A DNA stretch of 64,000 nucleotides from Flavisphingomonas formosensis (GCF_009755815.1 NZ_WRPK01000004.1:62001-126000); one strand, 5' to 3'. Positions 43,059 to 52,843 are shown, numbered from the stretch's first letter. The notes: generated from the sequence alone by a model not told the origin. Made by a program: numbers and translations.

Positions 43059-43637
43059 TCAAATGCCGAGCGCAGCTTCGGTATCGGCAATCCACCGCCG
43101 GACATGACGATATCTATCGAGATCGAACCCCCCTTCATGCGCCACTCGGGTATAAGCGATCAGCGCGACGTCGGCGAGTGAAACGCCGCCTGGAACCAGG
43201 AAACGATTCTCTGCCGTCGCCGCATCCAGGCGGCTGAGCGCAGCATGGCCGCGTTCGACGATACGGGCTTCCAGATCGGTGGGAGATCTACCGAGATAGC
43301 GGACCTGGAAACGGGCCACGGCGACATAGGGCTCGTGGCTATATTGTTCCCAGAACAGCCACTCCATCATTTTGGCCCGCGCGAACGCATCCTTTGGGAC
43401 GAGCGCCGAGCCTTCGGCGAGATAGAGGATGATCGCATTGGACTGGGCAAGGGTGCGGCCGTCGTCCAGCAGGATGGTAGGCACCTGCCCTGCAGGGTTC
43501 ATCGCGAGGAAATCGGGCGTGCGGCTTTGTCCTTCGAGGATATTCGTCTCGACCCAGTCATAGCGGATCCCGAGATGATCCGCGGTCCATTTCACCTTGA
43601 GGCAGTTTCCCGAGATGCTGTCGCCAAAGATCCGCAT
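43059..43637 (-). CDS. Glutathione S-transferase family protein
   Basis: The start at ATG 43635–43637 (MRIFGDSISGNCLKVKWTAD) matches the GST beginning and has GGAGCGG upstream. The 192-aa product has the thioredoxin-like N-domain with the conserved cis-Pro in MNPAGQVPTILLDDG, the TLAQSNAIILYLAE motif, and the helical C-domain with SLADVALIAYTRVAHEGGF, matching the N-capping box D. The catalytic residue is probably S9 or S11 or the Cys beside them. Cytosolic conjugation or reduction is likely; the substrate is unknown. It is convergent with the preceding membrane protein. Confidence 0.9.
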   Translation of the reverse strand: MRIFGDSISGNCLKVKWTADHLGIRYDWVETNILEGQSRTPDFLAMNPAGQVPTILLDDGRTLAQSNAIILYLAEGSALVPKDAFARAKMMEWLFWEQYSHEPYVAVARFQVRYLGRSPTDLEARIVERGHAALSRLDAATAENRFLVPGGVSLADVALIAYTRVAHEGGFDLDRYRHVRRWIADTEAALGI

Positions 43638-43791
43638 TGCCACCGCTCCGTCGTCGCGGTTTCCTAACGTCGCTCGTTCGTCATGTCCCGCATCATTCTT
43701 CCCTTCGCGCCGGGGAAAGCGGGAAGCCCTTCGAACTGTAACACAAAGGAGCGATAGCGCCCGCAGTAGCAATGACGGGAGGCGCGCCGAG

Positions 43792-44682
43792 ATGAACGCC
43801 ATTGTCCGCCTGCCAGCCGTGGCGGCTCTCGCCGAACTTTCCGATGCGGTACCTTTCGATCCGTCGATTCCGGAGCGCGAGGGCCAGCGGCGCCGTTACC
43901 GCACCGTCTGGATCAGCGACGTCCACCTCGGCACGCGTGGCTGCAATGCCGGGATGCTGATCGACTTCCTCGACAGCGTCGACAGCGAGACAATGTATCT
44001 GGTCGGCGACATCATCGACGGCTGGCGGATGAAGAAGCGCTGGTACTGGCCGGCACAGCATAACGATATCGTCTGGCGCGTGCTCAAGCGGGCCAAGCGC
44101 GGCACGCGGATCGTCTACATCCCTGGCAACCATGACGAGATGTTCCGTCAGTTCACGGGCATGAGCTTCGGCGGCGTCGAGATCCGCCGCAAGGCGATTC
44201 ACGAGACGGCTGACGGCCGCAAGCTTCTCGTCCTGCACGGCGACGAATTCGACACGATCATGCTGGCGCACCGCTGGCTCGCCCACATCGGTGATTTCGC
44301 CTACGAAACGTTGATGCGGCTGAACGTGGTGGTGAACGCCGTCCGCAGCCGGCTGGGTCTGCCCTACTGGTCGCTCTCCAAACACGCCAAGCACAAGGTG
44401 AAGAACGCGGTCGAGTTCATCTCCCGCTTCGAGGAAGTGGTGGCGCACGAAGCCGGGACGCGCGGCGTCGACGGCGTGGTATGCGGTCACATCCACACTG
44501 CCGAGATACGCGAGATCGGCGGGGTCGCTTATTATAATGACGGCGACTGGGTGGAGGGTTGCACTGCTCTCGTCGAGCATTTCGACGGACGCATGGAGGT
44601 GCTGCACTGGGCCGACGAGGTCCGCACGCGTGCGGAGGAGGCGCGTAGCCAGACCGACGGCCGCCGCCGGCTTGCCGCATGA
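43792..44682 (+). CDS. Metallophosphoesterase, UDP-2,3-diacylglucosamine diphosphatase (LpxH)-like
   Basis: ATG 43792 has GGGAGGCGCGCCGAG upstream. The 296-aa protein shows all calcineurin-like metal motifs: DVHLGTRGCN, GDIIDGW, GNHDEMF, HGDEFD and GHIHTAE. Together with its length and the WISDVHLG opening it fits the LpxH-like branch, membrane-associated hydrolases of lipid A synthesis, although sphingomonads often lack lipopolysaccharide and use glycosphingolipids. The next gene, a glycosyltransferase, overlaps it by four bases. A role in glycolipid or phospholipid head-group metabolism is therefore possible. Confidence 0.85.
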   Translation: MNAIVRLPAVAALAELSDAVPFDPSIPEREGQRRRYRTVWISDVHLGTRGCNAGMLIDFLDSVDSETMYLVGDIIDGWRMKKRWYWPAQHNDIVWRVLKRAKRGTRIVYIPGNHDEMFRQFTGMSFGGVEIRRKAIHETADGRKLLVLHGDEFDTIMLAHRWLAHIGDFAYETLMRLNVVVNAVRSRLGLPYWSLSKHAKHKVKNAVEFISRFEEVVAHEAGTRGVDGVVCGHIHTAEIREIGGVAYYNDGDWVEGCTALVEHFDGRMEVLHWADEVRTRAEEARSQTDGRRRLAA

Positions 44683-45698
44683 GGATCATTCTCGTCACCG
44701 ACGCTTGGTCGCCGCAGGTCAATGGCGTCGTCCGCACCTTGAAGGCGGTGCGTGGCGAACTGGAACGGATGGGGCATGTCGTCGGCGTCTTCTCGCCGGA
44801 CGGCTTCCGCTCTATGCCGTGCCCGACCTATCCCGAGATCCGGCTCGCCATCACACAGGCACGTGCCGTCGGCCGGCGGATCCAGCGTTTCGCGCCGGAT
44901 GCGATCCATATCGCGACGGAGGGGCCGCTAGGTCTCGCCGCACGGCGCTGGTGCATGGCGCGCGGCTATCCTTTCACAACGGCCTATCACACCCAGTTCC
45001 CGGAATATGTCGCGCGCCGCACACGCGTGCCGGCCTCTTTCGTCTGGCGCTATATCCGCTGGTTCCACGCCCCTGCCGCCGCCGTGCTCGCCTCGACGTC
45101 CACGGTGCGCCGCGCGCTCGAAGCGCATGGCATCGTCAAGGTGCGGCCTTGGGGCCGCGGCGTCGATCTCGCCAGCTTCCATCCAGACGTGCCGCCGCAT
45201 CCGGCCTTTGCCGATCTTCCGCGCCCGATCCAACTTTACGTCGGCCGCGTCGCGGTGGAAAAGAACATCGAAGCGTTCCTTGAGACCCGCCACCCCGGCA
45301 CCCGCGTCATCGTCGGAGACGGGCCGGCGCGCGAGCGGCTGGAGCGCGCTTATCCGGATGCGGTCTTTCTCGGCGCGTTGTCGGGCGAACCGCTCGCTTC
45401 CGCTTACTCGGGTGCCGACGTCTTCGTCTTTCCCAGCCGCACCGACACGTTCGGCCTGGTGATGATCGAGGCGCTTGCCAGCGGCACGCCGGTCGCAGCC
45501 TATCCTGTGATCGGCCCCGTCGACGTGCTCGACACCACCGTCGGCTGCATGGACGAGGATCTCGGGGATGCGATCGCCGTCGCGCTGACCCGCGACCGCG
45601 CGGCGTGCGCCAGCTATGGACGCCGCTTCACCTGGGAAGAAAGCGCGCTCCAGTTCCTGGATGCGCTCGCGCCGATCCGTCGGCGGGCTGCGGCCTGA
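44679..45698 (+). CDS. GT4-family glycosyltransferase
   Basis: The start overlaps the upstream stop (ATGA). The 339-aa protein has the GT-B fold of family 4: SPQVNGVVRTLKAVRGEL near the start, TAYHTQFPEYVA in the acceptor domain, YVGRVAVEKNIEAFL, VGDGPARERL, and the donor-site motif FPSRTDTFGLVMIEALASGT. These include the E-x7-E-type site of retaining transferases. It is probably cytosolic or membrane-associated and transfers a hexose or hexosamine onto a lipid or glycan. The overlap with the phosphoesterase suggests a two-step glycolipid pathway. The product cannot be named. Confidence 0.88.
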   Translation: MRIILVTDAWSPQVNGVVRTLKAVRGELERMGHVVGVFSPDGFRSMPCPTYPEIRLAITQARAVGRRIQRFAPDAIHIATEGPLGLAARRWCMARGYPFTTAYHTQFPEYVARRTRVPASFVWRYIRWFHAPAAAVLASTSTVRRALEAHGIVKVRPWGRGVDLASFHPDVPPHPAFADLPRPIQLYVGRVAVEKNIEAFLETRHPGTRVIVGDGPARERLERAYPDAVFLGALSGEPLASAYSGADVFVFPSRTDTFGLVMIEALASGTPVAAYPVIGPVDVLDTTVGCMDEDLGDAIAVALTRDRAACASYGRRFTWEESALQFLDALAPIRRRAAA

Positions 45699-45765
45699 CG
45701 GCGCCTAGCGCCCTTTCGCCATCGCGGCTATGGCCCGTCGAACGGCAACCGGGGACAGGTGCAGC

Positions 45766-46527
45766 ATGGGGAGAGTGAGCGGAAAGGTCGCGCTGGTCAG
45801 CGGCGCGGCGAGCGGATTGGGCGAAGCGATGGCGCTGCTGCTCGCCCGGGAGGGCGCCAAGGTTGCCGTAGCCGACATCGCCGAGGAGGCGGGGAATAGC
45901 GTGGTCGATCGCATCGCGGCGGCGGGCGGCGAGGCCATGTTCGTCCGTCTCGACGTGACCTGCGAAACCGGCTGGGACGAGGCGATCGCCGCCGTCATCG
46001 CGCGCTACGGCAAGCTGACGGTGCTGGTGAACAATGCGGGTATCGCGCCGGTCGGCGATATCGAGATGGAATTCGAGCTGTGGCGCAAGGTGATGAGCGT
46101 CAATCTCGACGGTACCTTCCTCGGCACCCGTGCCGGCGTCCGGGCGATGCGGGGCAATGCCGAGCCCGGATCGATCGTCAACATCTCCTCGGTGATGGCG
46201 ATGACCGCCAGCCCGACCACCGCAGCCTATAGCGCCAGCAAGGGCGGAGTGCGGAGCCTCACCAAGGCCGCAGCCCTCTATTGCGCGACGCACAAGCTGC
46301 CGATCCGGGTCAATTCGATCCATCCGGGCATGTGCGTGACGCCGCTCGTCAGCGGCTATTTCGACGCCTATCCCGAAGCGCTGGAGGCCCAGATCGCCAG
46401 CCATCCGATCGGCCATCTCGGCACGGCGGAGGATGTCGCGCGGGGCGTGCTCTATCTCGCGTCGGATGAATCCGGCTTCGTCCTCGGGTCCGAACTGGTC
46501 ATCGACGGCGGCTTCCTGATCCAGTGA
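45766..46527 (+). CDS. SDR family oxidoreductase (253 aa)
   Basis: ATG 45766 gives MGRVSGKVALVSGAASGLGE, with the NAD(P) motif SGAASGLG at residues 13–20. NNAG is in VLVNNAGIAP, the catalytic serine in NISSVMAMTASPT and the Y-x3-K in AAYSASKGG. The end (SELVIDGGFLIQ) is the usual SDR ending. D after strand 2 (VADIAEEA) favours NAD over NADP. The gene precedes an enoyl-CoA hydratase by 61 bases, so a role in acyl-CoA or aromatic acid breakdown is plausible. The substrate is not determined. Confidence 0.9.
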   Translation: MGRVSGKVALVSGAASGLGEAMALLLAREGAKVAVADIAEEAGNSVVDRIAAAGGEAMFVRLDVTCETGWDEAIAAVIARYGKLTVLVNNAGIAPVGDIEMEFELWRKVMSVNLDGTFLGTRAGVRAMRGNAEPGSIVNISSVMAMTASPTTAAYSASKGGVRSLTKAAALYCATHKLPIRVNSIHPGMCVTPLVSGYFDAYPEALEAQIASHPIGHLGTAEDVARGVLYLASDESGFVLGSELVIDGGFLIQ

Positions 46528-46588
46528 TCGGCTTGCATGGCGGCATGGCGATGATATCGCGCGTCTCTATAGTGCAGAGGAGCCCCGC

Positions 46589-47401
46589 GTGAGCCCTGAT
46601 TATTCCGATATCACCGTCGAGCGCTTCGATGGTATCGTGCGCATCTCTCACGATCGTCCCGAGGCGCGGAATGCGGAGAGCCAACGCCTGCTGGAGGAAC
46701 TGGACGATGCGGTGCGCCGTGCCGGTGAGGATGACTCCGTTCGCGTGGTCATCGTCGGCGCCAAGGGCGACCATTTCTCGGCCGGCCACGATCTCAAGGA
46801 AGCGCAGCGCTCACGCGCCGATTTCACCGTCGAACAGCGCTGGGACTATGAGATCTCCCATTATTTCGATTATGCGTTGCGCCTCTGGGATCTGCCCAAG
46901 CCGGTGATCGCACAGGTGCAGGGCGCGTGCATCGCCGGCGGCTTCATGGTCGCCAATCTCTGCGACATGATCGTCGCGTCGGACGACGCCTTCTTCGCGG
47001 ATCCCGTTCTGCACAGCCTCGGCACGGCGGCGGTCGAGATACTGGTGCATCCCTGGGTGATGGGGCTGCGCCAGGCGAAGGACATGCTGTTCACCGGCCG
47101 GCGCGTGCCCGCACAGGAAGCGCTGGCGATGGGCATGGTCAACCGCGTCGTTTCGCGCGCGGAGCTGGAAAGCGCCACGCTGGAACTGGCCGAGCAGATT
47201 GCCCGCGCGCCGGCGTTCGCCCTCCGCCTTACCAAGCGTTCGCTCAATCGCAGCTTCGACATGCAGGGCTTCCGCACCGCGCTCCAGGCCCATTTCGATA
47301 CGCACCAGCTGTCTCACGGCAGCGAGGAATTTCGCCGCGCGCGCGACACGGGGCTCAGCGGCGCGATCCAGAAGGGCAGCGAGACGGGGAAGGCGACATA
47401 G
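46589..47401 (+). CDS. Enoyl-CoA hydratase/isomerase family protein
   Basis: The start is GTG 46589, after GAGGAGCCCCGC. The 270-aa protein has the crotonase fold: oxyanion-hole segments FSAGHDLKE and GACIAGGFMVANLCDM, and the helix RVPAQEALAMGMVNRV near residue 175. The sequence around the catalytic glutamate of classical hydratases (DPVLHSLGTAAVEIL) is altered, so hydratase activity is likely but not proven; other crotonase reactions are possible. It follows an SDR, suggesting a beta-oxidation-like module for a particular acyl-CoA. Confidence 0.88.
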   Translation: MSPDYSDITVERFDGIVRISHDRPEARNAESQRLLEELDDAVRRAGEDDSVRVVIVGAKGDHFSAGHDLKEAQRSRADFTVEQRWDYEISHYFDYALRLWDLPKPVIAQVQGACIAGGFMVANLCDMIVASDDAFFADPVLHSLGTAAVEILVHPWVMGLRQAKDMLFTGRRVPAQEALAMGMVNRVVSRAELESATLELAEQIARAPAFALRLTKRSLNRSFDMQGFRTALQAHFDTHQLSHGSEEFRRARDTGLSGAIQKGSETGKAT

Positions 47402-47517
47402 GCTGTAGCAGGGACAGGCGCTTCTGCTTGCCCTTCGCGCAGCAGCGCATTACATCCTCGGCCATGCATCGGCCGCTCCGTGATGGGGCGGCCCTATTTA
47501 TTTCCGGAGGATGCCTC

Positions 47518-48189
47518 GTGGCCCAGCCGCTTATGCCTCATGCGACCGCTTCCTGGCTGGTCGACAACACCGCGCTCAGCTTCGAGCAGATTGCGGCCTT
47601 CTGCGGCCTGCACATCCTCGAGGTGCAGGCCATCGCCGACGACACGGCCGCGACCAAGCTCACCGGCCGCGATCCGGTGCGCGCGGGCGAGCTTACCATG
47701 TCAGAGATCGAGAAGGGACAGAAGAACCCGGATTATCGGCTTGTCATGCAGAAAGGCCCCGATCAGGTGCGCCGTACCAAGGGACCGCGCTACACGCCGG
47801 TTTCCAAGCGGCAGGACAAGCCGGACGGCATCGCCTGGATCATCCGCAACCATCCGGAGATATCGGATGGCCAGATCGGCAAGCTGATCGGCACCACCCG
47901 CACCACCATTGCGGCCATCCGCGATCGCACACACTGGAACATAGCGAATATCCAGCCCAAGGATCCGGTTACGCTGGGCCTGTGCTCGCAGCGCGAGCTC
48001 GACGGGCTGGTGGCGAAGGCCGCGAAGGCTGCCGGCATCGAAGCGCCCGTCGACAGCCGCCTGGAAGGCGATCGCGAAGCGTTGATCGAGCAGCTTCGGG
48101 CCGAGCGCGAGGCGGCGCATCATCTGGCTGATGACGATCACGCCGGGGTGCAGCACGCTGGCGGCTTCATCGATCCGTTCAAGCACTGA
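47518..48189 (+). CDS. trcR: Cell-cycle transcriptional regulator TrcR (DUF1013)
   Basis: GTG 47518 is 8 bases after GGAGG and gives VAQPLMPHATASWLVDNTAL, the usual start of this family. The 223-aa protein is nearly colinear with alphaproteobacterial DUF1013 proteins: SFEQIAAFCGLHILEVQAIA, the RRTKGPRYTPVSKRQDKPDG block, and the helix-turn-helix-like GQIGKLIGTTRTTIAAIRDR. TrcR is a DNA-binding protein linked to cell-cycle control and is conserved in alphaproteobacteria, which supports the taxonomic placement. It stands alone with no close upstream partner. The C-terminal 40 residues are less conserved. Confidence 0.88.
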   Translation: MAQPLMPHATASWLVDNTALSFEQIAAFCGLHILEVQAIADDTAATKLTGRDPVRAGELTMSEIEKGQKNPDYRLVMQKGPDQVRRTKGPRYTPVSKRQDKPDGIAWIIRNHPEISDGQIGKLIGTTRTTIAAIRDRTHWNIANIQPKDPVTLGLCSQRELDGLVAKAAKAAGIEAPVDSRLEGDREALIEQLRAEREAAHHLADDDHAGVQHAGGFIDPFKH

Positions 48190-48202
48190 TTCGAACAGGC
48201 GG

Positions 48203-49309
48203 GTGGCCCGCGCTTCGGACGAATCGCTGCTCGGCGACGAAGGCTTCGTGCCGACGACGCACAAGGGTCTGACATATCCCTTCGGCGATCGCGGGCCGGC
48301 GTCCGGCGAGTGCATCGATGTCGCGCCCGGGGTCGGCTGGGCGCGGCTGCCCATTCCCGGCGGGCTCGAGCACATCAACGTCTGGCTGCTCGACGATCGG
48401 GACGAGGCGGGCGAGGGTGTCGCCATCGTCGATACCGGGATGGACCTGAAGCGCAGCCGTGCCGTCTGGGATGCGCTGTTCGAGGGGCCGCTCGCCGGAC
48501 GGCGGGTTACGCGCATCTTCTCCACCCACTTCCATCCCGATCATGCCGGCCTCGCCGGCTGGCTTTGCGATCGGTTCGGCGTCCGCCTGTGGATGGCCCG
48601 CACCGAATGGCTGATGCTGAGCATGCTCTATACCGATCAGCGGCCCGAGCCACCGCGCGAGGCGACAGCGATGTGGCATGCCGCAGGGTGGAGCGATGCT
48701 GAGGTGGCCGAGGTCGGCGAGCGTGGCTGGGGGCGCTTCGCGCAGATTTGCAGTCAGCCACCGGCAGGCCATATGCGTCTGGCCGATGGCGACGAGGTTC
48801 GGATTGGCGCAAGGACGTGGCGCATCGTCGTGGGAAGCGGGCATACGCCGGAGCATGCCTGCCTGTGGGACGAAGCGGGCGGCCTGCTGATCGCCGGAGA
48901 TCAGGTATTGCCCCGCATCACTTCCAACGTGTCGCTTTCGTTGATCGAGCCGGAGGGCGATCCGCTGGGCGACTGGCTGGCGTCGATCGATCGTTTCCGC
49001 GCCATGCTTCCCCCGGATCTTCTGGTGCTGCCGGCTCATGGCGGTCCGTTCGCCGGCCTGCATGCGCGGTTGGAGGCGCTGCGTAGCGGCCATCAGGACC
49101 GCCTGATCGACCTCCATCGCTTCCTGGCTTCGCCTGCGCGCGCCAAGGATTGCTTCGAGGTGCTGTTTCGTCGGCGGCTTTCGGGAGACGATCTGATCCT
49201 CGCCACCGGTGAGACGCTGGCGCATCTCCGCCGTCTGGAGGTCGATGGACGCGTGGCTCGCGAGACGCAGGACGGCGTCTGGTGGTTTCGCGCGCTCGCG
49301 CCTGCTTGA
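48203..49309 (+). CDS. MBL-fold metallo-hydrolase
   Basis: GTG 48203 is used; an upstream ATG 48131 overlaps trcR and lacks family resemblance. The 368-aa protein has the metallo-beta-lactamase metal site T108-H109-F-H111-P-D113-H114 (THFHPDH), the second histidine in VGSGHTPEHACLW and the D in LIAGDQVLPRITS. A C-terminal helical domain follows (SGHQDRLIDLHRFLASPARA). Such hydrolases cleave thioesters, lactones or similar bonds using two metals; the substrate is unknown. The gene is 14 bases after trcR but may have its own function. Confidence 0.88.
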   Translation: MARASDESLLGDEGFVPTTHKGLTYPFGDRGPASGECIDVAPGVGWARLPIPGGLEHINVWLLDDRDEAGEGVAIVDTGMDLKRSRAVWDALFEGPLAGRRVTRIFSTHFHPDHAGLAGWLCDRFGVRLWMARTEWLMLSMLYTDQRPEPPREATAMWHAAGWSDAEVAEVGERGWGRFAQICSQPPAGHMRLADGDEVRIGARTWRIVVGSGHTPEHACLWDEAGGLLIAGDQVLPRITSNVSLSLIEPEGDPLGDWLASIDRFRAMLPPDLLVLPAHGGPFAGLHARLEALRSGHQDRLIDLHRFLASPARAKDCFEVLFRRRLSGDDLILATGETLAHLRRLEVDGRVARETQDGVWWFRALAPA

Positions 49310-49340
49310 CCCCCGGCTGACCTGCCGCCACAAGCCAGCC

Positions 49341-49589
49341 ATGGCCGAAGAACCCGATACGATAGCGACTTTGAGTTTCGAGGATGCGCTGCGTCGCCTG
49401 GAGGCGATCGTGCAGCGTCTGGAGAGCGGAGACGTGCCGTTGGATCAGTCGATCGAACTCTATGCCGAGGGAGACAGGCTGCGCCAGCAATGCGAGGCGC
49501 GTCTTCAGGCTGCGCAGGCCCGGATAGAGAAGATCACGCTCGGCGGCGACGGCCGCCCGGCCGGCGTACAGCCCTTCGATGTCGGCTGA
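49341..49589 (+). CDS. xseB: Exodeoxyribonuclease VII small subunit
   Basis: The 82-aa product (MAEEPDTIATLSFEDALRRL then ESGDVPLDQSIELYAEGDRL) has the XseB signature and usual length. It partners with the large subunit XseA, encoded elsewhere, to degrade single-stranded DNA in the cytosol. The stop lies 11 bases inside the next gene (ispA), the common xseB–ispA arrangement, and indicates coupled translation. Confidence 0.93.
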   Translation: MAEEPDTIATLSFEDALRRLEAIVQRLESGDVPLDQSIELYAEGDRLRQQCEARLQAAQARIEKITLGGDGRPAGVQPFDVG

Positions 49590-50496
49590 GCTCGTGGACG
49601 GCGGCATTCCGCTGGTTCTGAAGTCCGCGCTGGAGCGCGTGGCCAGCGATATCGACCGCCTGTTCGATCGGCTGCTGGCCGTGCCGGACGATCCCCGCCG
49701 CGAATTATACGAGGCGATGCGCCATGCGGCGATCGGTGGCGGCAAACGTCTGCGCCCGCTGCTGGTCTGCGCCGCCTGCGATATCTTTCACATCGATCGC
49801 AATCGGGCGTTGCGTGTCGCGCTCGCGATCGAATGCATGCATGTCTATTCGCTGATCCACGATGATCTGCCGTGCATGGATGATGACGACATGCGCCGCG
49901 GCAAGCCCACGGTCCACGTCCAGTTCAACGAAGCGACGGCGATGCTTGCCGGCGATTCGCTCCACGCGCTTGCTTTCGAGGTGCTGGCGGACGAGGCGAC
50001 CCACGAGGATCCGTTCGTCCGGTCCGAACTGGTGCTCGCGCTGGCGCGGGCGGCGGGGCCGGCTGGCATGGCCGGCGGCCAGATGATGGATCTGGTCGCC
50101 GAGGGCGAGACCTTCGATCTGCCGACCGTCACTCGTCTTCAGCAACTGAAGACCGGCGCATTGATCGCCTTCTGCCTGGAGGCCGGGGCGATCATGGGTC
50201 ATGTGCCTCCGGAGGGCCGGACGCATTTGCGCGGCTATGCGCGCGACGTCGGTCTCGCGTTCCAGATCGCCGACGATCTGATCGACGCGGAGGGCGATGC
50301 CGATGCGGCCGGAAAGGCGGTCGGCAAGGACGCGGCTGCGGGCAAAGCCACCTTCCTGTCGCTGCTCGGCCTGGATCGGGCGCGCCAGCAGGCGCATCTG
50401 CTCGTCGACCAGGCGATCGCACATCTCCAGGGCTATGGCTCGGAGGCTGATCTGCTGCGTGCCATCGCCCGTTACGTGATCGAGAGGGATCGCTGA
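49579..50496 (+). CDS. ispA: Farnesyl diphosphate synthase / short-chain polyprenyl synthase
   Basis: The start overlaps xseB. The 305-aa enzyme has the two aspartate-rich motifs of trans-prenyltransferases: D95-D96-x4-D101 in HDDLPCMDDDDMRRGKP, and FQIADDLIDAEG (DDxxD) near residue 232. GGGKRLRP gives the substrate-binding K and R. It condenses IPP with DMAPP/GPP to farnesyl diphosphate for quinones, hopanoids and carotenoids. Its stop is directly before coaD (TGA then ATG). Confidence 0.93.
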   Translation: MSAELVDGGIPLVLKSALERVASDIDRLFDRLLAVPDDPRRELYEAMRHAAIGGGKRLRPLLVCAACDIFHIDRNRALRVALAIECMHVYSLIHDDLPCMDDDDMRRGKPTVHVQFNEATAMLAGDSLHALAFEVLADEATHEDPFVRSELVLALARAAGPAGMAGGQMMDLVAEGETFDLPTVTRLQQLKTGALIAFCLEAGAIMGHVPPEGRTHLRGYARDVGLAFQIADDLIDAEGDADAAGKAVGKDAAAGKATFLSLLGLDRARQQAHLLVDQAIAHLQGYGSEADLLRAIARYVIERDR

Positions 50497-51000
50497 ATGA
50501 CCTTGAGAACCGGCGTCTATCCGGGAACTTTCGATCCGATCACGCTCGGTCACATGGACATCATCCGACGCGGCGCCAAGCTGGTCGATCGGCTGGTGAT
50601 CGGTGTGACCACCAACGCGTCCAAATCGCCGATGTTCTCGCTCGAGGAGCGGCTTGCGACGGTGCGGCGCGAAACCGCCGGCATCCCGGGGATAGAGGTA
50701 GTTGCGTTCAACTCCCTGCTGATGGATTTCGCCGAGCGGCAGGGCGCTTCGATCATCGTGCGCGGCCTGCGTGCCGTCGCCGATTTCGAATATGAATATC
50801 AGATGGCGGGGATGAACCAGCAGATCAACAATCGCGTGGAGACCGTCTTCCTCATGGCCGATGTGGCTTTGCAGCCCATCGCCTCTCGGCTGGTGAAGGA
50901 GATCGCGTTATATGGGGGCGCGATCCACAAGTTCGTGTCGCCGACAGTGTGCGAGGATGTCGTCGCCCGCGTCAATGCGCTCGGCAAGCTTGGGGACTGA
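50497..51000 (+). CDS. coaD: Phosphopantetheine adenylyltransferase
   Basis: The gene starts immediately after the ispA stop. The 167-aa product has the nucleotidyltransferase motif in GVYPGTFDPITLGH with the T/HxGH signature, the ribose-binding RGLRAVADFEYEYQMAGMN and the C-terminal SSRLVKEI-like segment (SRLVKEIALYGG). It makes dephospho-CoA in CoA synthesis in the cytosol. The coaD–peptidylprolyl isomerase–queA order downstream is typical of sphingomonads. Confidence 0.95.
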   Translation: MTLRTGVYPGTFDPITLGHMDIIRRGAKLVDRLVIGVTTNASKSPMFSLEERLATVRRETAGIPGIEVVAFNSLLMDFAERQGASIIVRGLRAVADFEYEYQMAGMNQQINNRVETVFLMADVALQPIASRLVKEIALYGGAIHKFVSPTVCEDVVARVNALGKLGD

Positions 51001-51072
51001 GCATTCACGGCCGCGACAGCCGCAGATGGTAGAGGGCAGCCAGGTTGCCCGCCGGGAGATGAAGAGAGCGCC

Positions 51073-51810
51073 ATGCGAGTGAGAGTGATCATGACGGCCC
51101 TGATGGGGCTTTTCCTCGCCGCGCCCGTCGCAGCGCAGTCGCTTGATCAGGCGATGGGTGAGGCCGGTACACCGATCAAGGTCGAGGCGGAGAACATCCT
51201 GTATCTCGATCTGGACGATGGCGGCCGTGTCGTCGTCCTGCTCCGCCCCGACAAGGCGCCGGTTGCGGTGGAGCGCATCCGCACGCTCGCTCGCCGCGGT
51301 TTTTACAATGGCCTGATCTTCCATCGCGTCATCGATGATTTCATGGCGCAGGGCGGCGACCCGAAAGGTACCGGCGAGGGCGGATCGGATCTTCCCAACC
51401 TGAAGGCGGAATTCAACGATCTGCCGCATGTGCGCGGCGCGATGGCGATGGCCCGTGCGCAGGATCCGGACAGCGCCAACAGCCAGTTCTTCATCATGCT
51501 CTCGCCCAAGCTGCAGCTCGACGGCAAATATACGGTCATCGGCCGGGTCGTATCGGGCATGCAATATGTGGACGCCATACATCGCGGCGAGCCGCCGGCG
51601 CAGCCGACCAAGATCGTGAAGGCGCAGATCGCCGCGGATGTCGATGGCCAGGCTGCGGTCGCGGCAATTCCCGCATGGGCGATCCCCACCGTCCTGCCGA
51701 CGGAGGATAAGGCAAAGGCGGCAGCTCAGGCGGAGCAGGTTCGTGAGGCCGCCAAGCAGGCGGTGCGCAACCAGGCGATCGATTCGCAGAAGCAGGGCCC
51801 AGGCCGCTGA
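51073..51810 (+). CDS. Secreted cyclophilin-type peptidylprolyl isomerase
   Basis: ATG 51073 gives a signal peptide ([20 protein letters not shown] then AQS). The cyclophilin core follows: [40 protein letters not shown] and FGRV-like [10 protein letters not shown]. The R-F-M-Q-G residues of the proline-binding site are visible (R in FHRV, FMAQGG, SQFF). The C-terminal 60 residues form an Ala/Gln-rich extension. It acts in the periplasm on protein folding. It lies between coaD and queA, 7 bases before the latter. Confidence 0.93.
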   Translation: MRVRVIMTALMGLFLAAPVAAQSLDQAMGEAGTPIKVEAENILYLDLDDGGRVVVLLRPDKAPVAVERIRTLARRGFYNGLIFHRVIDDFMAQGGDPKGTGEGGSDLPNLKAEFNDLPHVRGAMAMARAQDPDSANSQFFIMLSPKLQLDGKYTVIGRVVSGMQYVDAIHRGEPPAQPTKIVKAQIAADVDGQAAVAAIPAWAIPTVLPTEDKAKAAAQAEQVREAAKQAVRNQAIDSQKQGPGR

Positions 51811-51817
51811 TCCCGCC

Positions 51818-52843
51818 ATGCGGGTCGATGCATTCGATTTCGAGCTGCCTCAGGAGCGGATCGCCCTTCGCCCGGCCAGTCCGCGTGATTCGGCGCGGCT
51901 GCTGCTGGTCGACGACCAGGGGCTCGCCGACCGTCACGTTCACGATCTGCCGGATCTCCTGAATGCAGGCGACATGCTGGTGTTCAACGACACCCGCGTC
52001 ATTCCTGCCCAACTCGAGGGACTTCGCGGTGCGGCGCGGATCGGGGCTACACTGCACAAGCGGGAAGGCCCGCGCCGCTGGCGTGCCTTCATCCGCAACA
52101 GCAAGCGCCTTCGGGAAGGCGATGCCGTCGATTTCGGCAACGACGTGTCCGCGGTCGCATCGGATCGCGGGGAGGATGGCAGCTTCGCGCTCGATTTCGC
52201 GGGCGACGAGCCCGTCGAACTGCTGCTCGAACGCGCCGGCCGCATGCCGCTGCCCCCCTATATCGCCGGAAAGCGCGCTGCCGATCAACGGGATGCGGAA
52301 GATTATCAGACCATGTTCGCCGCCGATCCGGGCGCCGTTGCCGCGCCTACGGCTGCATTGCACTTCACGCCCAAGCTCGTCGCTGCGTTGGAGGCTCGGG
52401 GCATCGGTCATGTCACGCTTACCCTGCATGTCGGCGCCGGCACGTTCCTGCCGGTGAAGGCGGAGGATACCGACGAGCATCGCATGCATGCCGAATGGGG
52501 ACGAATCGACGATGCGACGGTCGACCGGCTGAATGCGGTGCGCGCTGCCGGGGGCAGGGTGATCGCCGTCGGCACGACCAGCCTGCGCCTCATCGAGAGC
52601 GCGACGGGGGAAGATGGCGTGATCCGTCCCTTCGCCGGCGATACCTCGATCTTCATCACGCCGGGGTACCGCTTTCGCGGCATAGACGGGCTGATGACCA
52701 ATTTCCATCTGCCGCGCTCGACCCTGTTCATGCTGGTCTCGGCGCTGATGGGACTGGATCGCATGCAGGCGGCCTATGCGCACGCGATCGCGGCCGACTA
52801 TCGCTTCTACAGCTATGGCGACGCCAGCCTGTTGCTGCCCTGA
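51818..52843 (+). CDS. queA: tRNA S-adenosylmethionine ribosyltransferase-isomerase
   Basis: I start at ATG 51818 ([20 protein letters not shown]), which matches the QueA N-terminus. The 341-aa protein has [22 protein letters not shown]-like [35 protein letters not shown] and [16 protein letters not shown] motifs. It transfers ribose from SAM to preQ1 in tRNA, giving epoxyqueuosine. The usual neighbour tgt is not in the next position here; a luciferase-like oxidoreductase follows instead. Confidence 0.95.
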   Translation: MRVDAFDFELPQERIALRPASPRDSARLLLVDDQGLADRHVHDLPDLLNAGDMLVFNDTRVIPAQLEGLRGAARIGATLHKREGPRRWRAFIRNSKRLREGDAVDFGNDVSAVASDRGEDGSFALDFAGDEPVELLLERAGRMPLPPYIAGKRAADQRDAEDYQTMFAADPGAVAAPTAALHFTPKLVAALEARGIGHVTLTLHVGAGTFLPVKAEDTDEHRMHAEWGRIDDATVDRLNAVRAAGGRVIAVGTTSLRLIESATGEDGVIRPFAGDTSIFITPGYRFRGIDGLMTNFHLPRSTLFMLVSALMGLDRMQAAYAHAIAADYRFYSYGDASLLLP